Origin: Pseudomonas aestuarii
Lineage (GTDB): Bacteria; Pseudomonadota; Gammaproteobacteria; Pseudomonadales; Pseudomonadaceae
Direction: 5' to 3'
Length of the DNA: 64,000 nt
Assembly: GCF_027988105.1 (NCBI RefSeq)
Contig: NZ_JAQJZJ010000005.1
Span: 124,001-188,000 of the forward strand
Shown here: in pieces, positions 24,294 to 33,033 of the stretch
Numbering within the stretch: the stretch's first letter is position 1
Layout: each line of letters begins with the position of its first letter
Position numbers and translations under genes: made by a program
The notes under the pieces: generated by a model
What the model was told of the DNA's origin: nothing
The model's input: only the letters and a program-made list of their open reading frames with translations
The model's database searches: none

Positions 24294-25259
24294 ATGACCG
24301 CCTGCAACCATTCGCGCTGGGAGCCTTCCCACGATTACCGACCGCTGGAAACCCGCACCGAACGCCAGGCCTGGCTGGTGACCGCTCTGACCGGGGTGAC
24401 CATGCTGGTGGAAATCGCCGCCGGGTATGCCTTCAACTCCATGGCCCTGCTCGCCGATGGCTGGCACATGGCGTCGCACATGCTCGCCATTGGCCTGACG
24501 GCCCTGGCCTATTTGCTGGCCCGACATTACGCCGATGATCCGCGTTTCGCCTTCGGCACCTGGAAGATCGAGGTGCTGGCCGGCTTCGCCAGTTCGCTGC
24601 TGTTGCTGGTGGTGGTGGCGATGCTGGCGTTCGAGTCGTTGTGGCGCCTGTGGCAGCCGCAGGTGATTGCTTTTGACGTGGCGCTGTGGGTGGCGGTGGT
24701 CGGTCTACTGGTGAATCTGCTGTCGGCCTGGCTGCTGCGTGACCAGCATGAGCACGCGCATGCTCACGCTCATGCCGATCACGATCACGATCACGATCAC
24801 GATCACGCTGCGCCAGCGAGCGCACGCGACCTCAATCGGCATGCCGCTTTCATCCATGTGCTGGCCGATGCGCTGACCTCGGTGGCGGCGATCGTTGCCC
24901 TGCTCGGTGGCATGCTGTTCGGCTGGAGCTGGCTCGATCCGCTGATGGGCGTGATCGGTGCGCTGATCATCGCGCTATGGGCCAAGGGCTTGTTGAGCGA
25001 GACCGCCACTGTGCTGCTCGACCGGGAGATGGACAGCCCCGTTGTGGCGCGTGTGCGCCGCGCCCTGGCGCAGGAAGCGGACACCGAGCTGGCGGATTTG
25101 CACCTGTGGCGAGTCGGTCGCGCGCATTACGCCTGCATTGTCAGCGTGGTGACCCATGGCGATACCTCGGCGGATCGCTACAAGGCCCGGCTGGCTGGGA
25201 TTGGCGAGTTGGTGCACGTGACGGTTGAAGTCAATCGTTGTGCTGAAAACGAGCGCTGA
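24294..25259 (+). CDS. dmeF: Cation diffusion facilitator, Co/Ni/Zn efflux (DmeF-like)
   Basis: 321 residues, CDF antiporter with six helices (about 27-215) and a C-terminal cytoplasmic domain. TM2 metal site LLADGWHMASHM, TM5 site HVLADALTS. A His-rich loop between TM4 and TM5 (about 150-172) contains alternating Asp-His encoded by five exact GATCAC repeats. The MTACNHSRWEPSHDY opening and the DGWHMASH motif resemble DmeF divalent-metal exporters rather than ZitB. Strong AAGGAG ribosome site. Divergent from yaaA. Metal specificity is inferred. Confidence 0.82.
   Translation: MTACNHSRWEPSHDYRPLETRTERQAWLVTALTGVTMLVEIAAGYAFNSMALLADGWHMASHMLAIGLTALAYLLARHYADDPRFAFGTWKIEVLAGFASSLLLLVVVAMLAFESLWRLWQPQVIAFDVALWVAVVGLLVNLLSAWLLRDQHEHAHAHAHADHDHDHDHDHAAPASARDLNRHAAFIHVLADALTSVAAIVALLGGMLFGWSWLDPLMGVIGALIIALWAKGLLSETATVLLDREMDSPVVARVRRALAQEADTELADLHLWRVGRAHYACIVSVVTHGDTSADRYKARLAGIGELVHVTVEVNRCAENER
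24777..24806 (+). repeat. Five tandem GATCAC hexanucleotides inside dmeF
   Basis: Exact tandem hexamers encoding (Asp-His)5 in the metal-binding loop. Unit loss or gain would stay in frame and vary loop length. Confidence 0.9.
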
Positions 25260-25572
25260 TGTCGCTGCCGAGGCGGGATTTTATTGCGGTGCGAATGGCG
25301 GTAGAACTCCTGACTTTAACGGTGCTTTTGTGGGGCGCCAAGCGCTATTCGTCGAGGCGACGAATAAACTGAAATAAATAAAAAAAACTTTCGCCTGTCA
25401 TGATTTTTGGAGTATCTAAAAGACAGACCGCCGAACCCTGCAGACAGGTGGCGAGCTTTGGCCTTCACCTCGCTTGCAGTTGCCCAGCCCCCGTCTGAGT
25501 GGTCGGTGGTCCCCGCGGCGGAGCGCTGCTCTGGCATTCCGTCGCTTGGCTCCTAGAAGAAGGTGACCGAGT
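25260..25572. other. Intergenic stretch before the PhoH-like gene
   Basis: About 310 bases without a gene. It contains a perfect 9-bp inverted repeat (TATTCGTCG 25346-25354 / CGACGAATA 25358-25366), followed by an A-rich run (25371-25388). That resembles the end of dmeF transcription or a promoter element for the PhoH-like gene. Confidence 0.45.
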
Positions 25573-26964
25573 ATGGATGACCACGGAAGCTTCAAGCCCA
25601 CCGCTCTGACCCTCTACGCCCTTGACACCAATGTATTGATCCACGATCCCAATGCGCTGCTGAATTTTCAGGAGCACCACGTCGCCATCCCGATGACCGT
25701 GCTGGAGGAGTTGGACAAGCTGAAAACCGGCAAGCAAGGCGTCGCCGCCGAGTGCCGGCAGGCAATCAGGTTGATCGACAAGATCCTGGGTAGCGCCACG
25801 CCCGAGGAAGTCGAGCATGGTGTCGCGATCCAGCGTGAGAAAAGCGGGCCTTGTGGTTTTCTCTCGATTCTCATGAGCAAAAGTGCCTCGCCCATTACCT
25901 GGCTGCCAGAGGACCTCAACGACAACAAGATCATCAACCAGCTGGTCGAGTTGAAAGCCCGTCGCCCGGACATGTCCGTGGTGCTGGTGACCAAGGACAT
26001 CAACATGCGCCTGAAGGCGCGTGCCTGCGGCATCGATTCGGAGGACTATCACACCGATCAGCTGGTCGACGATGTGTCGCTGCTGTCCAAGGGTTATCAC
26101 AGCATGGACGGCTCGTTCTGGGACCGCGTGAGTACGGTCGAGACCCGCCAGGACCGCGGCCGCACCTGGCACCGGGTGCAACTGATCGATAACCTGCCGG
26201 CGGTCCATATCAACGAGTTCATCATCGACGAGCAGGGGTTCGTCGGCTGGATCAAGGGCATCGAGGCCGATGAACTATTGATCCTCGACCTGCACCAGGA
26301 GCCGTTGCTGCATCAGGAAGCCTGGGGCCTGCGCCCACGCGATATTCACCAGGCGCTGGCGCTATTCGCCTTGCTCGATCCCGACATCCACCTGGTCAAC
26401 CTGTCCGGTGCCGCCGGCTCGGGCAAGACCATCCTGGCCCTGGCCGCGGCCATCGAGCAGACCATGGTCAGCAAGCGCTATCGGCGGATCATCGCCACCC
26501 GTAGCGTTCAGGGGCTGGACCAGGAAATCGGCTTCCTGCCCGGCACCGAGGCGGAAAAGATGGAGCCCTGGCTCGGCGCCATTACCGACAACCTGGAAGC
26601 GTTGCACATGGATGACGAGAACACCCACGGCAGCGTCGACTACATCCTGCAGAAGGTGCCACTGCAGTTCAAATCGCTTAACTACATCCGCGGGCGCAGC
26701 TTCCAGCAGAGCCTGATCCTGATCGACGAGTGCCAGAACCTCACGCCACATCAGATGAAGACCATCATCACCCGTGCCGGCACCGGCTCCAAGGTGATCT
26801 GCCTGGGTAACCTGGCGCAGATCGATACGCCCTACCTGTCGGCGCCCAGTTCGGGTCTGACCTACCTCACCGAGCGTTTCAAGGACTTCCCCCACGGCGT
26901 GCACATCACCCTGCAAGGGGTGCCGCGCTCGATCCTGGCGGAATTCGCCGAAACCAATATGTAG
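25573..26964 (+). CDS. PIN-PhoH protein (PhoH2-type ATPase/ribonuclease)
   Basis: 463 residues. N-terminal PIN nuclease domain (about 12-150) with acidic residues in LYALDTNVLIHD and VTKDINMRLKARACG. C-terminal PhoH ATPase has Walker A GAAGSGKT (279-286), the RSVQGLDQEIGFLPGT segment and Walker B SLILIDECQN. This fused PhoH2 architecture couples an RNA helicase-like ATPase to a PIN RNase. It is distinct from the shorter PhoH next to ybeZ/ybeY. Start ATG 25573 gives the expected length. Followed by a 58-bp hairpin. Confidence 0.88.
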   Translation: MDDHGSFKPTALTLYALDTNVLIHDPNALLNFQEHHVAIPMTVLEELDKLKTGKQGVAAECRQAIRLIDKILGSATPEEVEHGVAIQREKSGPCGFLSILMSKSASPITWLPEDLNDNKIINQLVELKARRPDMSVVLVTKDINMRLKARACGIDSEDYHTDQLVDDVSLLSKGYHSMDGSFWDRVSTVETRQDRGRTWHRVQLIDNLPAVHINEFIIDEQGFVGWIKGIEADELLILDLHQEPLLHQEAWGLRPRDIHQALALFALLDPDIHLVNLSGAAGSGKTILALAAAIEQTMVSKRYRRIIATRSVQGLDQEIGFLPGTEAEKMEPWLGAITDNLEALHMDDENTHGSVDYILQKVPLQFKSLNYIRGRSFQQSLILIDECQNLTPHQMKTIITRAGTGSKVICLGNLAQIDTPYLSAPSSGLTYLTERFKDFPHGVHITLQGVPRSILAEFAETNM

Positions 26965-26970
26965 GAGACG

Positions 26971-27028
26971 GCAAGCTGCAAGCCCTAAGCTGCGAGTCGA
27001 GTGCGCAGCAGCCAGGCTTGCAGCTTGC
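26971..27028 (+). terminator. 14-bp inverted repeat between PhoH-like gene and moaC
   Basis: GCAAGCTGCAAGCC (26971-26984) pairs exactly with GGCTTGCAGCTTGC (27015-27028). It begins 7 nt after the stop codon. The sequence resembles the GCAAGCT-type repeats frequent between Pseudomonas genes. Confidence 0.55.
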
Positions 27029-27087
27029 TGCTGCCATATCTTGACTGCTGGGTTTACAATCGGCCGATCCCTGCCTGGAGTAAACCT

Positions 27088-27564
27088 GTGCTAACCCATC
27101 TCGATTCCCAAGGTCACGCCACCATGGTCGATGTCAGCGATAAAGCGCTGACCGTCCGTGAAGCCGTGGCTCAAGCCCTGGTGCGCATGCGCCCACAGAC
27201 CCTGCAGATGATCGTCGATGGCGCACATCCCAAGGGCGATGTGTTTGCCGTGGCGCGTATCGCCGGCATCCAGGCCGCCAAGAAGACCGCCGACCTGATC
27301 CCGCTCTGTCATTCGCTGATGTTGAGCAGCGTCAAGGTCGAATTGCTCGCCCATGGCGATGATGCCGTGCAGATCACCGCGCGCTGCAAGCTCAGCGGGC
27401 AGACCGGGGTGGAAATGGAAGCCCTGACCGCCGCCAGTGTCGCCGCCCTGACCATCTACGACATGTGCAAGGCGGTGGACCGCGGCATGATCATCGAAAG
27501 CGTGCGCCTGCTGGAAAAGCTGGGCGGCAAGAGTGGTCACTACAAGGCCGAGGACGAGCAATGA
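27088..27564 (+). CDS. moaC: Cyclic pyranopterin monophosphate synthase MoaC
   Basis: 158 residues from GTG 27088, chosen because TGGAG (27076-27080) lies 7 nt upstream and MoaC proteins begin [18 protein letters not shown]. Conserved motifs: [48 protein letters not shown] and KAVDRGM. It converts the MoaA product to cyclic pyranopterin monophosphate in molybdopterin synthesis. First gene of moaCDE; its stop overlaps the moaD start. Confidence 0.95.
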   Translation: MLTHLDSQGHATMVDVSDKALTVREAVAQALVRMRPQTLQMIVDGAHPKGDVFAVARIAGIQAAKKTADLIPLCHSLMLSSVKVELLAHGDDAVQITARCKLSGQTGVEMEALTAASVAALTIYDMCKAVDRGMIIESVRLLEKLGGKSGHYKAEDEQ

Positions 27565-27809
27565 TTCGCGTGCAGTATTTCGCCCGTTACCGCGAGGCGC
27601 TGGGCCTGGACGGTGAGCAACTGAGCGACACCCAGGCGCTCGCGACCCTGGATGACCTGCGCCAGCATCTGCTGGCCCGCGGTGGCGTGTGGCAGGTATT
27701 GGCCGAGCAGAATCTGATGTGCGCGCGCAACCAGGAGCTGTGCAGCCTCGCCGAGCCGCTGGAGGAGGGCGATGAAGTGGCCTTCTTTCCCACTGTGACT
27801 GGAGGCTGA
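27561..27809 (+). CDS. moaD: Molybdopterin synthase sulfur-carrier subunit MoaD
   Basis: 82 residues, ubiquitin-like fold with the essential C-terminal Gly-Gly (FFPTVTGG) that becomes a thiocarboxylate. ATG overlaps the moaC stop (ATGA), indicating translational coupling. It opens [14 protein letters not shown]. Partner of MoaE, encoded 2 nt downstream. Confidence 0.95.
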   Translation: MIRVQYFARYREALGLDGEQLSDTQALATLDDLRQHLLARGGVWQVLAEQNLMCARNQELCSLAEPLEEGDEVAFFPTVTGG

Positions 27810-27811
27810 GC

Positions 27812-28267
27812 ATGAGCATCCGAGTGCAGATCGAACCCTTCGACCCTGGGGTTGAAGTCAACGCGCTGCATGCGGCGAACGTCGGTGTAGGCGCGGTGGT
27901 CAGCTTCGTCGGCTATGTGCGCGATTTCAACGCGGGGCGCGAGGTCGGTGGCATGTTCCTCGAGCATTTTCCCGGCATGACCGAGAAATCCCTGGCCAAG
28001 ATCGCGCTCGAGGCCGAGCAGCGCTGGCCGCTGCTGAACCTGCAGGTCATTCACCGCATCGGCCGCCTGGAACCGGGCGAGCCGATCGTGTTCGTCGGCA
28101 CCACCAGCGCCCACCGCGAGGCCGCCTTCGAGGCCTGCGCCTTCGTCATGGACTACCTGAAGACCCGCGCGCCCTTCTGGAAGAAGGAAGACACGGCCGA
28201 GGGGGCCTGCTGGGTCGAAGGCCGGCAAAGCGATCAGAACGCCGCCGAGCGCTGGCACAAGCCATAA
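27812..28267 (+). CDS. moaE: Molybdopterin synthase catalytic subunit MoaE
   Basis: 151 residues. Family motifs: GAVVSFVGYVRDFN, LEHFPGMTEKSL, HRIGRLEPGEPIVFVGTTSAHREAAF, and the Lys-rich APFWKKE active-site segment. It transfers sulfur from MoaD to cyclic pyranopterin monophosphate to give molybdopterin. GGAGG just upstream. Last gene of moaCDE. Confidence 0.95.
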   Translation: MSIRVQIEPFDPGVEVNALHAANVGVGAVVSFVGYVRDFNAGREVGGMFLEHFPGMTEKSLAKIALEAEQRWPLLNLQVIHRIGRLEPGEPIVFVGTTSAHREAAFEACAFVMDYLKTRAPFWKKEDTAEGACWVEGRQSDQNAAERWHKP

Positions 28268-28310
28268 CGGCTTGCTGCTTCACGGCCCTTCTCGAGCCAA
28301 GCGTCTGGCC

Positions 28311-28339
28311 AGGCGCAGCAGCAGTGAGCTGCTGCGCCT
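28311..28339. terminator. 12-bp hairpin between convergent moaE and aminotransferase genes
   Basis: AGGCGCAGCAGC (28311-28322) / GCTGCTGCGCCT (28328-28339), 5-nt loop, in the convergent intergenic space. It can serve both strands; no strong T-run. Confidence 0.55.
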
Positions 28340-28388
28340 GTACGCTATTTCGCTCGAGTCATGCTTGCCCGGGTCGCCGGTGCTCGAC

Positions 28389-29771
28389 TCAGAGCAGGCC
28401 CAGTTCCATGGCGGTGCGGTCCACCGCCCGTTTGGTTTTCTCCACCAGCTCGTCCAGTTCTGCGCGGCTGGCGACCAGGGCCGGGGCCATGATCATGCGG
28501 CCCAGGGTGGAGCGGATGATCAGGCCTTCCTCGAAGCCGAGGGTGCGGCAACGCCAGGCGATATCGTTTTCGTTGGCGAAGCGCTTGCGGCTGTTCTTGT
28601 CCTCGGCGAATTGCAGCGCGGCGACCAGGCCGGTGCCCTGGATATCGCCGACCAGCGGGTGATTGCCGAACACCTGGCGCAGGCACTGCTGCAGGTAGGG
28701 GCCGGTATCGTCCTTGACTTGGTTGACGATGCCTTCGTCGCGTAGCGCCTTGATAGTGGCCAGGGCCACCGCGGCCGCCACCGGGTGGCCGGAGTAGGTC
28801 AGGCCGTGGGCGAATACCCCGCCTTGCTCGACCAATACCTCGGCGATGCGCTTGCTCAGTACCAGGCCACCCATGGGGAGGTAACCCGAGGTCAATCCCT
28901 TGGCGATCGACAGGGTGTCCGGCTGGAAGCCAAAGTGCTGGTGAGCGAACCATTCGCCGGTACGGCCGAAACCGCCGATCACCTCATCGGCACACAGCAG
29001 CACGTCGTACTGATTGCAGATGCGCTGGATTTCCGGCCAGTAGCTTTCCGGCGGGAAGATCATGCCGCCGGCACCCTGGAAGGGTTCGGCGATAAAGCCG
29101 GCGACGTTTTCCGCGCCCAGTTCGAGAATCTTTTCCTCCAGTTGCAGGGCGCAGCGGCGGCCGAATTCGGCCGGGGTCAGCTCGCCGCCATTGGCGTACC
29201 AGTAGGGTTCGTCGATATGCGCGATATCCGGCAGCATGCCGCCCATCTCGTGCATGAATTTCATCCCGCCCAGGGCCGTGGCCGCCAGGGTCGAGCCGTG
29301 GTAGCCATTCCAGCGGCCGATCATCACCTTCTTCTGCGGCTTGCCGAGAATCTGCCAGTAGCGGCGCACGGTGCGGATCAGCACCTCGTTGGCTTCGGAG
29401 CCCGAGTTGGTATAGATGGCGTGGCTGTAATGCGCCGGCAGCAGGCTGAACAGGGTTTCCGAGAGTTCCACCACCGCCGGGTGCGTGGTGTGGAAGAACA
29501 TGTTGTAGTACGACAACTGCTCCATCTGCTTGCTTGCGGCCTGGACCAGGTCCTGGCGGCCGTAACCGAGGTTGGTGCACCACAGCCCGGACATGCCGTC
29601 GAGGTAGCGATTACCGTCGTTGTCCCACAGGTGCAGGCGTTCGCCGCGCACCATCACGCGCGGCCCCTCGGCATTCAGCGCCTTCTGATCGACAAAGGCA
29701 TGGATATGGTGGGCGGCGTCCAGCGCCTGGTAGTCCTGGGTCTGGCGGTTGGGGGTATGCGGGACTGTCAT
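28389..29771 (-). CDS. Class-III aminotransferase (putrescine/diamine or omega-amino acid type)
   Basis: 460 residues, fold-type I PLP enzyme. D262 in LLCADEVIGGFGRTG and PLP lysine K291 in LSIAKGLTSGYLPMGG are evident. TNSGSEANE (phosphate-binding) lies at about 121-129. The opening DAAHHIHAFVDQKALNAEGPRV and overall pattern resemble SpuC-type putrescine/cadaverine:pyruvate aminotransferases and related omega-transaminases. Downstream of an APC permease and an aldehyde dehydrogenase on the same strand. This fits import of an amine, transamination to an aldehyde and oxidation to the acid. GAGG ribosome site before ATG 29771. The actual amine is not determinable here. Confidence 0.82.
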   Translation of the reverse strand: MTVPHTPNRQTQDYQALDAAHHIHAFVDQKALNAEGPRVMVRGERLHLWDNDGNRYLDGMSGLWCTNLGYGRQDLVQAASKQMEQLSYYNMFFHTTHPAVVELSETLFSLLPAHYSHAIYTNSGSEANEVLIRTVRRYWQILGKPQKKVMIGRWNGYHGSTLAATALGGMKFMHEMGGMLPDIAHIDEPYWYANGGELTPAEFGRRCALQLEEKILELGAENVAGFIAEPFQGAGGMIFPPESYWPEIQRICNQYDVLLCADEVIGGFGRTGEWFAHQHFGFQPDTLSIAKGLTSGYLPMGGLVLSKRIAEVLVEQGGVFAHGLTYSGHPVAAAVALATIKALRDEGIVNQVKDDTGPYLQQCLRQVFGNHPLVGDIQGTGLVAALQFAEDKNSRKRFANENDIAWRCRTLGFEEGLIIRSTLGRMIMAPALVASRAELDELVEKTKRAVDRTAMELGLL

Positions 29772-29805
29772 GGTAAAAAACCTCGGTGATCAACTAGGGT
29801 GTGAG

Positions 29806-29823
29806 CCGGGGGCGAGCCCCCGG
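29806..29823 (-). terminator. GC-rich hairpin between permease and aminotransferase genes
   Basis: CCGGGGGC (29806-29813) / GCCCCCGG (29816-29823). Directly after the permease stop; it could attenuate transcription into the aminotransferase gene. Confidence 0.45.
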
Positions 29824-29830
29824 AGGGACT

Positions 29831-31255
29831 TCATTGGCGGGCCAGCACCTTGTCGATGGGCTCGGGGGTGAACAGCGGTTTGCGCATCACCAGCTTGATC
29901 CACAGCACCGCGATGATCGACACCAGGCCGAGTACCGCGCCTGCGCTGTAGAAGATCGCCGCGGTCATCTCCGGGGCCGGCGACACGTAGTAGATCGACA
30001 CCAGCATGCCGGCGATGCCGAGGACCTGCGGCAGCGGGTAGAAGGGCGTCTTGAACGGCCGCGCCAGGTCCGGGTAGCGGCGGCGCAGGGCGATCACGTC
30101 CAGGTGGCAGACGATATAGGCCAGCAGCCAGGCGACCGCGGCAGCCAGCAGCAACAGGCCGATGGCGGCAGGGTCGTCGCCCATAAAGACCACCGGGATG
30201 CCGGTGATGGCGGCAACGAACAGTACGGCGACCCAGGGCGCTTTGTACTTATTGCTGAGCAGTTTGAATTGCGGAAATGCCTGGCCGTTGACTGCCATGC
30301 CGTAGAGCATGCGCGGGATCGCTGCCAGCGAGGTGTTGACCGTGCTGCAGGTGGCGGTGATCGCCGCGACCACCAGGAAGATCTTCCCGGTTTCGCCGAA
30401 CAGCGCGGTGGCGAACAGGTAATGCGGCAGGGGCGAGCTGGCCAGTGCGTCCTGGGGTACATAGAGCAGCGCCCCCACGCAGTAGAGGGCGATGGTGATA
30501 AAGATCACCGTCACGCCGAGGATCATCGACCAGGGGATATTGCGCTGCGGGCGACGCGATTCTTCCACCAGCGGGCAAACGAACTCGGCGCCGACGAAGC
30601 CCCAGATGGCCAGCGCCACCAGGGTCATCACACTGGCGCCCATGGGGTTCCAGTCACTGGTAATGGACGTGCTCAGCGCCGGTTCGCTACCGCTGCCGGT
30701 CACCGCAGCCAGGCCCAGAGCGAGCAGCACGACGACCATGATCAGCGCCAGGGCCGATTGCAGGCGGGCGAAGATGTCGATACCCAGCAGATTGAGCAGG
30801 GTAAACGCCACCAGCACCCCATAGGCGATCAGCATGCTGGGGAAGGCGCCGGGGTAGACCTCGTTGATGATCAGGTCGAGCAGCAGCAATTCCGCCGAGA
30901 GGGCGAACATCGCCACCACCACATAGCCGGAGAAGGTCGCCAGAATGGCCGGGAAATGCCCCAGCGCCACCTCGGTGTAACTGCTCAGGCTGCCGGCCCG
31001 GGGAATCATCAGCGCCAGCTCGGCGAACGACACTACATAGGTCAGCGCCAGCACGAAAGCCAACGCCAGGGGAATCAGAAAGCCCAGGCCGGCTATACCG
31101 GCGCCTTGCAGCATCAGCACCATCACGCCCTGGGAGACCACCAGGCCGATGGCCACGGCCAGCAAAGCGGTCATGCCCAGGCTGAGGTTGCGCTTACGTG
31201 CCGGCTCGGCCGCCAGGCCAAAGGGCGGGTTAAGGCTTATATCGGGGTCGTGCAT
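29831..31255 (-). CDS. APC-family amino acid/amine permease
   Basis: 474 residues with about 12 hydrophobic segments. APC-type motifs: TM1 GMTALLAVAIGLVVSQGVM, TM3 region MIPRAGSLSSYTEVALG, and ALAIWGFVGAEFVCPLVEESRRPQRNIP in TM6, typical of amino acid/polyamine transporters. ATG 31255 follows AGGAG by 8 nt. It sits between an aldehyde dehydrogenase (upstream) and an aminotransferase (downstream), all on the minus strand, so it probably imports the amine or amino acid those enzymes degrade. Confidence 0.85.
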   Translation of the reverse strand: MHDPDISLNPPFGLAAEPARKRNLSLGMTALLAVAIGLVVSQGVMVLMLQGAGIAGLGFLIPLALAFVLALTYVVSFAELALMIPRAGSLSSYTEVALGHFPAILATFSGYVVVAMFALSAELLLLDLIINEVYPGAFPSMLIAYGVLVAFTLLNLLGIDIFARLQSALALIMVVVLLALGLAAVTGSGSEPALSTSITSDWNPMGASVMTLVALAIWGFVGAEFVCPLVEESRRPQRNIPWSMILGVTVIFITIALYCVGALLYVPQDALASSPLPHYLFATALFGETGKIFLVVAAITATCSTVNTSLAAIPRMLYGMAVNGQAFPQFKLLSNKYKAPWVAVLFVAAITGIPVVFMGDDPAAIGLLLLAAAVAWLLAYIVCHLDVIALRRRYPDLARPFKTPFYPLPQVLGIAGMLVSIYYVSPAPEMTAAIFYSAGAVLGLVSIIAVLWIKLVMRKPLFTPEPIDKVLARQ

Positions 31256-31331
31256 GGGAGTTCTCCTGCAATCTTGTTGTTGTGTCAGGTGAATCGCACG
31301 CGGCAGGCGCCGCAGTTGTCCGCTGCGCCCC

Positions 31332-32825
31332 TCAGGCGCGCAGCTGGAACCAGGTGGTTTTCATCAGGCTGTATTTGTCGAAGGCGTGCAGCGACAGATC
31401 GCGACCGAAGCCGGACTTCTTGCAGCCGCCGAACGGCACGCAGACATCCAGGGCATCGACGGTATTCACCGACACGGTGCCGGCGCGCAGGCGGCGGGCA
31501 ACCCGGTGGGCGCGGTTGAGGTCGTCGGTCCACAGCGAGGCGGCCAGGCCGTACTGGCTGTCGTTGGCCAGGGCGATGGCCTGTTCCTCGTCGTCGAAGG
31601 GCATCACCGCCAGCACCGGGCCGAACACCTCCTCGCGGGCCAGCTGCATATCTGCGGTCACGCCGGTAAAGATGGTCGGCTGGATAAAGTTGTCCGAGCC
31701 GTTGAAACTCAGGCGTTGGCCGCCGCAGGCCAGGGTCGCGCCCTGGCTCTGCGCGCGGTCGATAAAGCCCATGATGCGTTCGGCCTGGCGCCCATCGACG
31801 ATGGCACCGGCGCGGCTGGCCGGGTTCAGCGGATCGCCGGGTTGCCACTGCTGGGCCTTGGCGATCAGGCGCTGGACGAATTCATCGTGAATCGAGCGCT
31901 CGACCAGCAGCCGCGAGTTGGCCGAGCAGACTTCGCCCTGGTTGAAGAAGATCCCGAACGCGGCTTTTTCCGCCGCCAGGTCGAGGTCCTGGCAGTCGGC
32001 GAACACCAGGTTGGCGCTCTTGCCGCCGCACTCCAGCCACACCTGTTTGAGGTTGGATTGGGCGGCGTAGGCCATAAAGTATTTGCCCACCTCGGTGGAA
32101 CCGGTAAACGCCAGGCAGTCCACCTCCATGTGCAAACCGAGGGCCTTGCCGGCACTTTCGCCGAGGCCCGGCAGCACGTTCAGCACCCCGGCCGGTACGC
32201 CGGCTTCCAGCGCCAACTGACCCAGGCGCAGGGCGGAGAAGGGCGACTGTTCGGCGGGCTTCAAGACCACCGAATTGCCGGCGGCCAGGGCCGGCGCCAG
32301 CTTCCAGGCGGCCAGATCCAGCGGGAAGTTCCACGGCACCACGGCGCCGATTACCCCCAGGGGCTCGCGGGTGATGGTCGCCAGGGCGTCGCTGGCGGTC
32401 GGCGCGACTTCGTCGTAGCGTTTGTCCAGGGCTTCGGCGTACCAGCTGAAGACCTGGGCCGCGCCGGGCACGTCGATGCTGTAGGCGTCCATCACCGGCT
32501 TGCCCATGTTCAGTGAGTCGAGCAGCGCCAGTTCCTCGCGGTTGGCCATGATCAGCTCGGCCAGGCGCAGCAACACCTGCTTGCGTTCGCGCGGCGCCAT
32601 CCGCGCCCAGGGGCCATGGTCGAACGCACGGCGGGCGCTGGCCACCGCGGCATCTATGTCCGCCGCCGCACAGGCGGCGACCTCGGCCAGCAGCTGGTTG
32701 TTGGCTGGATTAGTGGCCGCGAAGGTCGCGCCGCTCTGCGCCGGACACAGCTGGCCGTCGATCAGTGCCTGGGTGATAAAGCCCTGTTCGGCCGCGCGCT
32801 TCTGCCAATCGCTGTACTGCAACAT
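31332..32825 (-). CDS. Aldehyde dehydrogenase, KauB/PuuC-like
   Basis: 497 residues from ATG 32825. NAD(P)-dependent aldehyde dehydrogenase with C300 in FFNQGEVCSANSR and E265 in WLECGGKSAN. Rossmann segment FTGSTEVGKY (about 240-249) and PWNFPLDLAAWK. It resembles KauB/PuuC enzymes oxidising omega-amino aldehydes such as 4-aminobutyraldehyde. The frame upstream to 32903 contains another ATG without a ribosome site. Divergent from a LysR gene at 33034 that probably controls it, and upstream of the permease and aminotransferase. Confidence 0.87.
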   Translation of the reverse strand: MLQYSDWQKRAAEQGFITQALIDGQLCPAQSGATFAATNPANNQLLAEVAACAAADIDAAVASARRAFDHGPWARMAPRERKQVLLRLAELIMANREELALLDSLNMGKPVMDAYSIDVPGAAQVFSWYAEALDKRYDEVAPTASDALATITREPLGVIGAVVPWNFPLDLAAWKLAPALAAGNSVVLKPAEQSPFSALRLGQLALEAGVPAGVLNVLPGLGESAGKALGLHMEVDCLAFTGSTEVGKYFMAYAAQSNLKQVWLECGGKSANLVFADCQDLDLAAEKAAFGIFFNQGEVCSANSRLLVERSIHDEFVQRLIAKAQQWQPGDPLNPASRAGAIVDGRQAERIMGFIDRAQSQGATLACGGQRLSFNGSDNFIQPTIFTGVTADMQLAREEVFGPVLAVMPFDDEEQAIALANDSQYGLAASLWTDDLNRAHRVARRLRAGTVSVNTVDALDVCVPFGGCKKSGFGRDLSLHAFDKYSLMKTTWFQLRA

Positions 32826-33033
32826 CGCCTCTGTCCTCATACCGGATGCCGCAAGCGGCGTCTCGTGGTTGTTGAGAACGATGGTGGCGCAGGCCGGGCT
32901 CAAGGAAAATTAGTAAATATATGCTCGCAGGCCATGAAAAAACTGGGCAGCCCCAGGGCCGGGCCTGGGGTATGTTGGCGTTCAGTCAAAGCATCACAAG
33001 ACGGCCTGAAGGCCGCTATCGAGGAGGTACCGC

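Noticed and set aside
29801..31519. 572-codon plus frame opposite the APC permease gene
   Set aside because: His/Gln/Gly/Arg-rich antisense shadow of a clear membrane protein gene.
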